Shown in pieces: positions 24,073-32,397 of a stretch of DNA of 36,533 bases. The stretch covers positions 1-36,533 of the forward strand of contig JACQGQ010000067.1 of assembly GCA_016199495.1 (NCBI GenBank). Direction: 5' to 3'. This stretch comes from Chloroflexota bacterium (GTDB taxonomy: Bacteria; Chloroflexota; Dehalococcoidia; Dehalococcoidales; UBA2162). How positions within the stretch are numbered: the stretch's first letter is position 1; every line of letters begins with the position of its first letter. Both the position numbers and the translations under genes were made by a program. The notes under the pieces are model-generated. The model saw only the letters and a program-made list of their open reading frames with translations, had not been told where the DNA came from and ran no database searches.

Positions 24073-25716
24073 ATGGCAGTAATAACAGGTAGAACTTCAA
24101 ACCTAATAGCCAGACTAGGTCGGGCTGGCCGGGGGGCGCATGTCTCCCGGCCGCCTGCTATTATCTGGCTACCGGCCACCTTGGTAGCGGTTGCCGTGCT
24201 CCTCCCTCTGGTCTACCTGGTGCTACGAACCCTGGGGGTCGGAGGAGAGATATGGGAGTTGCTGTTCCGGGCACGAACCTTCGCTATTTTGGGGCGCACA
24301 GTGGGCTTGGTCATCGCCGTAACCGGGATTTCGATAGCTATCTCGTTACCGCTGGCATGGCTTACGGCCCGCACCGACCTTCCACTACAGCGAATGTGGT
24401 CAGTGCTGACTGTCCTTCCCCTGGTTATCCCCAGTTACGTAGCCGGTTTTATTGTCGTAGCCGCGCTGGGACCCCGAGGAATGCTGCAGCAATTACTGGC
24501 CGTACCCTTCGGGCTGGAGCGCTTGCCCGAGATTTATGGCTTCCCCGGAGCAACGCTCACGATAACCATGGTTACTTTCCCCTATGTGCTGATTACCCTT
24601 CAAGCCGCCATACGGGGGCTGGACCCTTGCCTGGAAGAAGCCTCCCGTAGCCTGGGGCATGGTCCCTGGGACACCTTTCGCCGCGTAACACTACCGCAAC
24701 TGCGCCCGGCTATCGCCGCCGGTGCCTTGCTGGTGTCCCTTTATACCCTGCACGATTTCGGGGCAGTATCGCTGCTACGCTACGAGACCTTTACCTGGGC
24801 TATTTATCTCCAGTACCAGACGTCTTTCGATAGGACGGCGGCCGCCGCCCTATCGCTAATCCTGGTAGTTATCGCGGTGGTTATCCTCTTTACTGAAGTT
24901 CGCACCCGGGGTAGAGCCCAGTACCACCGCAGCAGCGTCGGGGGAGCTCGTCCACCAGCTTGTGCTCAGCTAGGGCGATGGCGCTGGCCGGCTTTTGGCT
25001 TTTGCTCCCTGGTTGTTCTGCTGTCACTCGTTATGCCGATGTCGATACTGGGCTACTGGTTGGGGCGCGGCGTTGCCGCCGGAGAGCCGTTCCAGGTGGT
25101 CTGGAGTTCGGCTTTGAACTCAGGGTACGTCGCCGCACTAGCGGCCTTAGCCATAGTAGTCGCCGCCCTGCCGGTGGCAATTCTGGCGGTACGTTATGCT
25201 AGCCGTATCAGCAGCCTGCTGGAGCGGGCTACTTATATCGGCTTTGCTCTGCCCGGCATCGTCATCGCACTGGCCCTGGTTTTCTTCGGGGCAAACTACG
25301 CTACCCCTATCTACCAGACTTTAGGGCTTTTAATCTTCGCCTACGTTATCCTCTTTCTGCCCCAGGCAATCGGGGCGGTCAGGTCATCGTTACTGCAAGT
25401 TAGCCCCCGGGTGGAAGAAGCCGCCCGTAGCTTAGGCAGCACATCGTGGCAAGTGCTGGGTAGGGTCACTCTCCCGATGATACACCGCGGAATTTTAGCG
25501 GGAGCGGCCCTGGTCTTTCTGACGACGCTGAAGGAGCTACCAGCGACACTAATCCTGAGTCCTATCGGCTTTAAGACGCTGGCCACTTCAATTTGGTCAG
25601 CGACCTCGGAGGCATTCTTCGCCCGGGCGGCCGTGCCGGCCCTGCTCCTGATACTAATAGCATCGGTGCCAATGGCAATCATCGTTACTCGAGAGCGGAG
25701 AGAACAGCATGACTAA
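24073..25716 (+). CDS. fbpB: Ferric iron ABC transporter permease, fused double-domain form (FbpB-like)
   Basis: A 547-residue permease made of two BPD domains in one chain, typical of FbpB/AfuB. About twelve hydrophobic segments are visible. Each half has an EAA loop for ATPase contact: CLEEASRSLGHGPWDTFRRV (186-205) and RVEEAARSLGSTSWQVLGRV (446-465). A charged linker of about 30 residues (277-305) joins the halves. It begins 5 bases after the fbpA stop and overlaps fbpC by 8 bases, which indicates tight coupling. The N-terminal 25 residues are basic and not membrane-spanning, so the exact start is a little uncertain. Confidence 0.92.
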   Translation: MAVITGRTSNLIARLGRAGRGAHVSRPPAIIWLPATLVAVAVLLPLVYLVLRTLGVGGEIWELLFRARTFAILGRTVGLVIAVTGISIAISLPLAWLTARTDLPLQRMWSVLTVLPLVIPSYVAGFIVVAALGPRGMLQQLLAVPFGLERLPEIYGFPGATLTITMVTFPYVLITLQAAIRGLDPCLEEASRSLGHGPWDTFRRVTLPQLRPAIAAGALLVSLYTLHDFGAVSLLRYETFTWAIYLQYQTSFDRTAAAALSLILVVIAVVILFTEVRTRGRAQYHRSSVGGARPPACAQLGRWRWPAFGFCSLVVLLSLVMPMSILGYWLGRGVAAGEPFQVVWSSALNSGYVAALAALAIVVAALPVAILAVRYASRISSLLERATYIGFALPGIVIALALVFFGANYATPIYQTLGLLIFAYVILFLPQAIGAVRSSLLQVSPRVEEAARSLGSTSWQVLGRVTLPMIHRGILAGAALVFLTTLKELPATLILSPIGFKTLATSIWSATSEAFFARAAVPALLLILIASVPMAIIVTRERREQHD

Positions 25717-26767
25717 GATAGCAGTGCGTTGTACTGACCTGACCAAAAACTTCGGACGGACCCCGGCGGTCCAAGGGGTTAACCTGGAGGTAGAGGAGGG
25801 GAGCTTCCTGGCTCTACTTGGTCCCAGCGGTTGTGGTAAGACGACATTGCTGCGGCTTATCGCCGGTTTTGAGATGCCTGACCGGGGAACTGTCGCCGTG
25901 GGCGAGAGAATAGTCACCGGCCATAGAGTATTTGTGCCACCGGAGAAGCGCCGGGTAGGTATCGTCTTCCAGGACTACGCCCTGTTTACCCACCTGGATG
26001 TGGCTGCCAATATCGGCTACGGTTTACCTAAGGGTACTAACCGCCAGGAGCGGGTTCAGGAAATGCTTTCCCTGGTGGGGCTGAAGGGGCTTGAGCTCCG
26101 AATGCCCCATGAACTCTCGGGAGGGGAGCAGCAGCGGGTAGCCCTGGCACGTGCCCTCGCCCCCGGGCCAGAGGTGCTCTTGCTGGATGAGCCTTTCTCC
26201 AATCTGGATGCCGATTTACGAGCTCGGATACGAACTGAGGTCAAGGGCATACTCGCCTACGCCGGGGCTACCGTCATCTTCGTCACTCATGACCAGGAGG
26301 AGGCCTTCTTTATCGGTGACCGTGTTGGGGTAATGAATGCCGGGCGGCTGGAACAAATCGACCTGCCCGAAGCCATCTTCCACCGGCCGGCGACACCATT
26401 TGTCGCCCAGTTTGTCGGCACGGCCGATTTCCTCGCCGGCGAGGTTCAGGATAAGGCGATTGCTACCGAACTCGGCCGCTTGTCTCTTACCCAGGAGCTA
26501 CCTAACGGGACAAAAATCAAAGTAATGGTGCGCCCCGACTTCATAGATATACGACCAAAGGCAGACGGAGCCGGGATTATCGTGGAGCGGGTATTCCAGG
26601 GTATTAATTACCTGTACCGGGTACAATTACCCTCTGGAGCCACTATCCAGTGTCAACAACATCACAACCGGTCTTACTCTGTAGATACACGGGTGGGCAT
26701 CAAGATAAACCCTGGTCATAATCCAGTCTATTTTATAGACCGAGTAGAAAACCATGAATGGAGATAA
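25709..26767 (+). CDS. fbpC: Ferric iron ABC transporter ATPase (FbpC-like)
   Basis: A 352-residue ATPase that powers ferric import. Walker A is GPSGCGKTT (38-46), the Q-loop is in VFQDYALFTH, the signature [15 protein letters not shown] (136-150) and Walker B VLLLDEPFSNLD (156-167). A C-terminal TOBE-like domain begins at about 235 (FVGTADFLAGEV) and runs to the end. It overlaps fbpB by 8 bases. The length and TOBE tail match FbpC/PotA-type subunits. A gap of 119 bases separates it from the FTR1 gene; that gap has no clear terminator, so read-through into the second iron system is possible. Confidence 0.92.
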   Translation: MTKIAVRCTDLTKNFGRTPAVQGVNLEVEEGSFLALLGPSGCGKTTLLRLIAGFEMPDRGTVAVGERIVTGHRVFVPPEKRRVGIVFQDYALFTHLDVAANIGYGLPKGTNRQERVQEMLSLVGLKGLELRMPHELSGGEQQRVALARALAPGPEVLLLDEPFSNLDADLRARIRTEVKGILAYAGATVIFVTHDQEEAFFIGDRVGVMNAGRLEQIDLPEAIFHRPATPFVAQFVGTADFLAGEVQDKAIATELGRLSLTQELPNGTKIKVMVRPDFIDIRPKADGAGIIVERVFQGINYLYRVQLPSGATIQCQQHHNRSYSVDTRVGIKINPGHNPVYFIDRVENHEWR

Positions 26768-26886
26768 GGCATCCAATGACTAAAGGAGGCTAGCAAGGGA
26801 CAAGGGGCTTAAAGTAAAAAGACTGGAGTAGAAGAATACTAATCCGTAGAGATTTTGATTAAAGGTGAGGTAGTGAAAGAAGTAAT

Positions 26887-28182
26887 ATGATAACAGCTTT
26901 AGTAATTACCCTGCGCGAAGGTATGGAAATCGCTCTGGTATTGGGGATTATCCTGACCTATTTGCGGCGCACTGGTCGCGCTTCTCTTAACCATTATGTT
27001 TACCGGGGGCTAGGTCTGGCTCTTTTGCTGAGTCTAATCGGCGGTGTTGTGCTGCAAATTATTGGCTTGGACCCGGAGAATGAGTATCTGGAAGGCACCC
27101 TGATGGCTATTGGCGCTGTCTTTGTCGCCAGTATGGTGCTGTGGATGTGGCGCAGCGCCAAGAATATCCGCCACCAAATGGAAGCCAGGATGGCAAAGAT
27201 GATGACTGATGACCGCCGTTCCCGGAAGGCCGCGGTTGGCCTCTTGGTCTTCACCTTTTTTATGGTAGTCCGGGAGGGAGTGGAGATGGTAGTCTTTTTG
27301 GCCGCGGCAACACTGGGCCAGAGCGGTATCCTGACGGTCATCGGTGGTGTTTTTGGAGTTGGACTGGCCACCCTCTTTGCCATCCTGTTTATCCGGGGCA
27401 GCCTGAAAATTAACCTGGGCCGCTTTTTCACCGTGACAACTATCATCCTCCTCATTCTAGCCGTCCGCCTCTTGGTAGGCAGCGTTCATGAGTTTGCCGA
27501 GGTGGGGGCTATTCCCATGTCAGCCGGCATCATGAAAGTCCTGGGCTATTTACTGCGAGATAAAGCCTCCGCTCTTCTTCTTACCGGGCTAATACTGGTA
27601 CCAATTCTACTTCTCATCTGGGATTTCCGGCGGTCGGAAGCCAGTCTGCCTCCGGCGGAGGGGACTGACGCCCAGCGGCGGAAATGGCGCGCCGCCCGCC
27701 GCTGGGAGCAAATCTGGCAATCGAGTCTGATTGGCACGACTGCAGTCGTTGTCTTGGCAATGGGTTCTCAGGTCCTGGCGTCCAGCCCCTTCCTTGACCC
27801 AATCCCTCAGCCGGTCACGGTGACTCTGGATAATGACATAAGCCTATCAACAGAGGCATGGCCACCTGGCGAACTACAAAAATTCACCTATGTGGCTGGC
27901 GGAGATGAAGTCCGCTTTCTGGCGGTGAAATTAGTCGATGGTAGTATGGCTACCGCCCTGGATGCCTGCCAGATTTGCGGCATCACGGGCTATATGCAGG
28001 ATAGGAACGAGCCAATTGCCATCTGCAAAAACTGTAATGCCCCCATCCCGATAAATACCCTCGGCCGGGGTGGGGGCTGTAATCCCCTACCCCTCTCCTC
28101 CCGGATGGAGGGCACGACTCTAGTCATCCCCACGGAGGGGCTGGAAAGTCAGGCTCATCTCTTTACCAAGGAGACCAAGTGA
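26887..28182 (+). CDS. FTR1-family iron permease with C-terminal DUF2318-like cysteine domain
   Basis: A 431-residue membrane protein. The first 250 residues form the FTR1 high-affinity iron permease fold with about seven hydrophobic segments and the two REGxE motifs, REGME (10-14) and REGVE (129-133), whose acidic residues carry iron in yeast Ftr1p and bacterial EfeU. After a basic loop and another membrane segment (281-299) an external domain follows, with DACQICGITGYMQ (C361, C364), ICKNC (C380, C383) and C398. This looks like DUF2318, a predicted metal- or cluster-binding domain found beside FTR1 in P19-type iron loci. The ATG at 26887 has only a weak ribosome site. The next gene overlaps by 4 bases, so a four-gene unit is likely. 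Confidence 0.88.
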   Translation: MITALVITLREGMEIALVLGIILTYLRRTGRASLNHYVYRGLGLALLLSLIGGVVLQIIGLDPENEYLEGTLMAIGAVFVASMVLWMWRSAKNIRHQMEARMAKMMTDDRRSRKAAVGLLVFTFFMVVREGVEMVVFLAAATLGQSGILTVIGGVFGVGLATLFAILFIRGSLKINLGRFFTVTTIILLILAVRLLVGSVHEFAEVGAIPMSAGIMKVLGYLLRDKASALLLTGLILVPILLLIWDFRRSEASLPPAEGTDAQRRKWRAARRWEQIWQSSLIGTTAVVVLAMGSQVLASSPFLDPIPQPVTVTLDNDISLSTEAWPPGELQKFTYVAGGDEVRFLAVKLVDGSMATALDACQICGITGYMQDRNEPIAICKNCNAPIPINTLGRGGGCNPLPLSSRMEGTTLVIPTEGLESQAHLFTKETK

Positions 28183-29513
28183 CCTGGCGCTTGCTTCGGG
28201 AGACGCTATGGCACCGTAAGGCGCCGGTGGGACTAGCCCTACTAGCCATTGTGGTCGGCACCTCGCTGGCGATGGCTTTACTCAGTGTCTCGGCCAATAT
28301 CCTGGGGAAGATGAGTCAGGAACTTCGTTCTTATGGGGCTAATATCGTGGTTACGCCACGCTCAGAGCGGGTGGAGATAGATATTAGCGGAGTGACCTAC
28401 TCGCCACCGGGGGCTGCCAGCTATATTGATGAAGGCGAACTGGTTAAGCTCAAAACCATCTTCTGGGCGAATAACATCCTGGGGTTTGCCCCCTTTCTCA
28501 GTATTCCGGTTCAGGTCGGGGAAAGCCGTCAACCAGTGGCTCTCACCGGTACCTGGTTTGATAAAGAGGTCACTTTGGCGAAAGGCACCGTTATTCGCAC
28601 CGGTTTTACCGAGGAAAGCACCATCCGCGAAGGAATCTCCTTTAGCACCGGGGTGAAGACGATATCTTCATGGTGGCAGGTCACCGGAGCCTGGCCCGAG
28701 GAGGCTAACAGGGAAACCGTGCTGGTGGGGATTTCCCTGGCCCAGCGGCTGGGGATTCGTGTTGGCGATACTCTGCCGCTAGAGTATGATGGGCGGCTTC
28801 ACCATTTTACAGTGGTCGGGCTGGTCAGCACTGGTGGCTTTGAGGAGGACCAGATTATCGCTAGCCTACCTCTGGTGCAGGGGTTGCTGGGTCTGCCCTA
28901 TGGTGCCAGCCGGATTATGGTTAGTGCTATGGTTCTGCCCAAAGAAAAACTGATACCGGAGTTGAAGGACAAGAAGCCAGAGGAGATGACGCCTCGGGAA
29001 TACGAGCTCTGGTATTGCAGCCCGATTAGTGAGGCGGTGGTCAAACAAATAGAAGAGGTTCTTCCCGGGAGCCAGGCCGGCGTCATCCGCCAGATTGCTG
29101 AAGCCGAAGGCGCTTTTCTAATGAAGATGGAAGGATTAATAATATTGATTACCCTGATTGCCTTAATCGTCTCTATTGCCGGCGTTATGGCCACTCTCCA
29201 CACGACTATTCTGGAACGTCGGGGAGAGATTGGTTTAATGAAGGCGCTCGGTGCCCAAAATACACAGATAACCGCTCTTTTCCTCTCGGAGGCCGGTGTC
29301 CTGGGGATAATTGGCGGTTTCCTGGGATATTTGTCCGGCAGTATTTTAGCCTGGTTCATCGGAGAGAGGGTATTTAGCTCGGTGATTCCCCCCGACTCCA
29401 CCCTCTTACCCCTGGCTCTTTTCCTGGCTTTAGCCATTTCACTTCTGGGGAGTGGCCTTCCGCTATGGCAAGCCGTAAAAATAGAACCAATCAGACTGAT
29501 TAGAGGTGGTTAA
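28179..29513 (+). CDS. FtsX/MacB-like ABC permease, first of a pair in the FTR1 cluster
   Basis: A 444-residue permease with the MacB layout: one membrane segment near the N-terminus (about 17-37), a large external domain (about 40-315), then three segments in the FtsX domain (about 318-342, 368-396, 410-432). The external domain carries SSWWQVTGAWPEE (163-175), a motif repeated in the partner permease. The cytoplasmic loop has RRGEIGLMKALGA, typical for FtsX-type ABC permeases. The start is GTG at 28179 within GTGA, overlapping the FTR1 stop, with AAGGAG 5 bases ahead. MacB-type systems do mechanical work or export rather than classical import, so its job in iron uptake is not obvious. In Campylobacter similar permeases sit in the P19/FTR1 locus. 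Confidence 0.88.
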   Translation: MTWRLLRETLWHRKAPVGLALLAIVVGTSLAMALLSVSANILGKMSQELRSYGANIVVTPRSERVEIDISGVTYSPPGAASYIDEGELVKLKTIFWANNILGFAPFLSIPVQVGESRQPVALTGTWFDKEVTLAKGTVIRTGFTEESTIREGISFSTGVKTISSWWQVTGAWPEEANRETVLVGISLAQRLGIRVGDTLPLEYDGRLHHFTVVGLVSTGGFEEDQIIASLPLVQGLLGLPYGASRIMVSAMVLPKEKLIPELKDKKPEEMTPREYELWYCSPISEAVVKQIEEVLPGSQAGVIRQIAEAEGAFLMKMEGLIILITLIALIVSIAGVMATLHTTILERRGEIGLMKALGAQNTQITALFLSEAGVLGIIGGFLGYLSGSILAWFIGERVFSSVIPPDSTLLPLALFLALAISLLGSGLPLWQAVKIEPIRLIRGG

Positions 29514-29516
29514 GTT

Positions 29517-30644
29517 ATGTGGTGGCGAATTATTAGTCGCTCCTTCCGAAATCGTAAGGCTCGCCTGGCGCTAAGTATCTTATCGGTAGTGCTCGGCGCC
29601 AGCTTGGTCGCTGCCCTGAGCAACCTCTCACTGGAGATACCAGCGAAGGCTGGCTCTCAACTGCGCGCTTACGGAGCAAATCTTCTCATATTGCCTCAGG
29701 TTCCTCCTGGAACCAACGAAGCTTACATCTCAGAAAACGACCTTTCCTTCTTAGAGCGAGGAGAGGTAGCCCAGGCCGTGACCAGCTATGCCCCTTCTCT
29801 CTACAGCCTGGTCGAAATAGCCGGGCAACCGATAGTCATGGTAGGTACCTGGCTGGACGTAATGCCACAGATTAGCCCTTGGTGGCAGATTACCGGATAT
29901 TGGCCAGAAGGTCGGGAGAATATGGCCGAGGCGCTGGTGGGCACTCAGGTGAGTGAAAAACTCGGGCTGGGGTTAGGCAAAGAATTTACCGTTAGCTCCG
30001 GGGATAATACCCGGCGCTTTAAGGTAGCCGGTGTGGTCACGACGGGGGCGGCCGAAGACAAGCAAGTTCTCGTCAGCCTGAAGGCTGTCCAGGAGCTAAC
30101 CGTATTGCCGGGCAAGGTGGGGCTGGTCCAGGTGAGTGCCCTGACCCAATCTCATCCCCTGGCTCATCTGGCTAAACTTATCGAAGAGGGTATCCCGGGT
30201 AGCGAAGGGCGCGTCTTGGGGCAAATCGCCAAAGCCGAAAGCCGGATATTGAGCAAGGTACAACTTTTGCTGGCGCTGGTCGCCGGTTTAATCTTGACTG
30301 CTTCCGGGCTGGTTATTTTGAGCACGATGACCACAACCCTGCTGGAAAGGACAGCCGAGATTGGTTTGATGAAGGCGCTGGGGGCTTCTAGCCAGCGTAT
30401 CGCCGGGCTATTTAGCGCCGAAATCGGTATTATTACTTTGGGTGGGGGCATTTTGGGTTATCTACTAGGCTATATCCTGGCTCAATTTATTGGTTACCGG
30501 GTGTTTGCTTCAGCTATTTCCCCTCATCCCCTGGCTTTTCTGGTTACGATTACCATAGCCGCTATGGTCACCTGGTTTAGTAGTATCCTGCCATTACGTC
30601 GGGCAACACAGATTGACCCGGCAATAACATTAAGGGGAGATTAA
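29517..30644 (+). CDS. FtsX/MacB-like ABC permease, second of a pair in the FTR1 cluster
   Basis: A 375-residue paralogue of the preceding permease. It has the same order: an N-terminal membrane segment (17-36), an external domain with SPWWQITGYWPEG (120-132), then an FtsX domain with ERTAEIGLMKALGA and three membrane segments. The shared WWQ-TG-WPE motif and LRAYGANLLILP (49-60; LRSYGANIVVTP in the first) show the pair arose by duplication. The external domain is about 70 residues shorter than in the first, so a heterodimer with unequal outer parts is likely. It starts 3 bases after the previous stop and ends 3 bases before the ATPase, so the three genes form one translational unit. Confidence 0.88.
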   Translation: MWWRIISRSFRNRKARLALSILSVVLGASLVAALSNLSLEIPAKAGSQLRAYGANLLILPQVPPGTNEAYISENDLSFLERGEVAQAVTSYAPSLYSLVEIAGQPIVMVGTWLDVMPQISPWWQITGYWPEGRENMAEALVGTQVSEKLGLGLGKEFTVSSGDNTRRFKVAGVVTTGAAEDKQVLVSLKAVQELTVLPGKVGLVQVSALTQSHPLAHLAKLIEEGIPGSEGRVLGQIAKAESRILSKVQLLLALVAGLILTASGLVILSTMTTTLLERTAEIGLMKALGASSQRIAGLFSAEIGIITLGGGILGYLLGYILAQFIGYRVFASAISPHPLAFLVTITIAAMVTWFSSILPLRRATQIDPAITLRGD

Positions 30645-30647
30645 ATA

Positions 30648-31352
30648 ATGATAAACTCAGAACTTAGCTTAGCGGTCGAGGAACTAACCAAATATTATGC
30701 GGCACGGGTACTTGCCCTGGACAATGTTTCCTTATCGGTAGGCCATGGGGAACGGGTAGCTATTATGGGACCATCAGGCTCGGGCAAGACGACCTTGATG
30801 AACATCATTAGTGGCCTGGACCGGCCCAGCCAGGGGCAGGTTTGGGTAAACGGGCAGGATATTACCGGGTTAACCGGGGCGGAACTCACCCGCTTCCGAC
30901 GAGAGACAATAGGGCTGGTCTTTCAGCAATTCTACCTTATCCCGTACCTAAATGCGCTGGAGAATGTAATGCTGGCTCAGTATTTCCATAGCCTGGCTGA
31001 CGAAGAAGAAGCCCGCCAGGCGCTGGTGAGAGTGGGACTGAACGACCGTCTGTATCATTTACCCTCCCAGCTCTCCGGTGGGGAACAGCAGCGGGTTTGC
31101 CTCGCCCGAGCGCTAATCAATAGTCCACAGATTCTCCTGGCCGACGAGCCTACCGGAAATCTGGATAAAGCTAATGAAGAAATGGTGATGAAGCTCTTCC
31201 ACGAACGACACCAGGAAGGTTATACCCTTATCATGGTCACTCACGACCCGGATATTGCCCGGATGGCCGACCGCATTATCCGCTTTGACCACGGACGGGT
31301 GGTACCAGAGGATGTGGTGGGAAATAGCTCTCTGGCTAAGCCTCTCTTATGA
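30648..31352 (+). CDS. LolD/MacB-like ABC ATPase of the FTR1 cluster
   Basis: A 234-residue stand-alone ATPase for the two FtsX-like permeases. Walker A is GPSGSGKTT (41-49), the Q-loop [17 protein letters not shown], the signature [15 protein letters not shown] (142-156) and Walker [13 protein letters not shown] (162-173). [10 protein letters not shown] is the hallmark of the LolD/MacB/FtsE class, which pairs with FtsX-like permeases rather than BPD importers. The gene begins 3 bases after the second permease and is the last of the iron block. Because the cell probably lacks a classical outer membrane, a Lol role is unlikely, and the context points to support of FTR1-dependent iron uptake. 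Confidence 0.9.
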   Translation: MINSELSLAVEELTKYYAARVLALDNVSLSVGHGERVAIMGPSGSGKTTLMNIISGLDRPSQGQVWVNGQDITGLTGAELTRFRRETIGLVFQQFYLIPYLNALENVMLAQYFHSLADEEEARQALVRVGLNDRLYHLPSQLSGGEQQRVCLARALINSPQILLADEPTGNLDKANEEMVMKLFHERHQEGYTLIMVTHDPDIARMADRIIRFDHGRVVPEDVVGNSSLAKPLL

Positions 31353-31369
31353 GAATGCTGAAAAAGCTA

Positions 31370-31392
31370 GGGGTTTGTCTTGAGCTAACCCC
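31370..31392. terminator. Hairpin between convergent genes, possible bidirectional terminator
   Basis: GGGGTT (31370-31375) and AACCCC (31387-31392) form a 6-base-pair stem around an 11-base loop in the 58-base gap between the iron-cluster ATPase and the convergent kinase gene. No clear T-tract follows on the plus strand, so the call is weak. Confidence 0.28.
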
Positions 31393-31410
31393 CTTATCAG
31401 GCAAGGCACT

Positions 31411-32382
31411 TTAGTTACTGGCCGGGAAGGACGCTTTCGCCCGCTGCCTGACTGGTAATTCCCAGACTTTGATTTGTGGCAGCAGTCTTTCCACATCAGC
31501 TCTGTGGCACAACTCGGTGCCGGGTGTTAACACGGCCGCCGTGCCCATAGCCACCGCCAGTCGGCAGGCTTCTATCAATGGCTCCCCATAAGCCAGCTTC
31601 AGGGCTAGTCCGGCTATGGTACAGTCGCCAGCCCCCACGGCGCTGCTCACCTTTACCGGGGGCGAGACTGCTTTGAAAAGGCGGCCCTTAGTCGAGGCAA
31701 TGATGCCCTCTTTCCCCCTGGAGATGACGGTAACTTCAATACCCATCTCCCCCAGGTCAAGAGCGGCTTCAATGATTGCCTCTTCGCTGGGGAGTTCCCT
31801 CTTCAGCAGTACCTCAGCTTCGCGGACATTAGGCTTGATGAGGTAGGGTTTCGCTTTTATTCCCTCCTCCAACCATTGACCGGCGGAGTCCAGGATGGTT
31901 CTGACCCCGAAGCCTTTAGCCCCCGTGATGATATCGTAATAGATACTGGCCGGCACACCGGGTGGTACACTGCCACCAAGAACCAGTAACTCCGGGCTGG
32001 GACGAATAGTTCTTAACTTCTTACGGAACCTCTGTAGTGCATTTGTTGAAATGTGAGGCCCGGGGGCAGAAATCCTCGTCTGCTGGTTAGTTTTAGTATC
32101 CGTAATGATAAAATTGGTGCGTGTCTCCTCCTGGACAGGGGTAAAGTTGAAGAGCACGCCTTCCTTATCAAGCAATATCTCCACCGCCCGGCCAGTGGCA
32201 CCACCGCTGAATCCATAGGCGATACTGACACCACCCATCTCGTGAATAGCCCGCGAGACATCAATGCCTTTGCCTCCAGCATAGCGCTGCCGTTTGAGCC
32301 AGCGATTAGTCTCATCCACCACCAGTCCATCCACCATAATATGTTCGTCCAGGGAGGGGTTAAGGGTAACAGTAGCAATCAT
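31411..32382 (-). CDS. lacC: PfkB-family sugar-phosphate kinase (LacC / 1-phosphofructokinase type)
   Basis: A 323-residue ribokinase-fold kinase of the 1-phosphofructokinase / tagatose-6-phosphate kinase group. It opens with MIATVTLNPSLDEHIMVDGL, typical of this group. GGKGIDVSRA (36-45) is the first PfkB signature and SSAVGAGDCTIAG (246-258) the second, with catalytic base D253. GGSVPPGV (137-144) marks the sugar-phosphate site. It lies 15 bases after the lacD-like aldolase gene, so together they could convert tagatose 6-phosphate to the 1,6-bisphosphate and cleave it to triose phosphates. The kinase group is promiscuous, so fructose 1-phosphate or fructose 6-phosphate are alternatives. No PTS or lacAB isomerase gene is in the window. 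Confidence 0.85.
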   Translation of the reverse strand: MIATVTLNPSLDEHIMVDGLVVDETNRWLKRQRYAGGKGIDVSRAIHEMGGVSIAYGFSGGATGRAVEILLDKEGVLFNFTPVQEETRTNFIITDTKTNQQTRISAPGPHISTNALQRFRKKLRTIRPSPELLVLGGSVPPGVPASIYYDIITGAKGFGVRTILDSAGQWLEEGIKAKPYLIKPNVREAEVLLKRELPSEEAIIEAALDLGEMGIEVTVISRGKEGIIASTKGRLFKAVSPPVKVSSAVGAGDCTIAGLALKLAYGEPLIEACRLAVAMGTAAVLTPGTELCHRADVERLLPQIKVWELPVRQRAKASFPASN

Positions 32383-32397
32383 AATATCTTTCCGATT

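Noticed and set aside
26768-26886. A Fur-type site upstream of the FTR1 gene
   Set aside because: The spacer was read on both strands and contains neither the GC.AAT...AGCATT motif nor a convincing palindrome.
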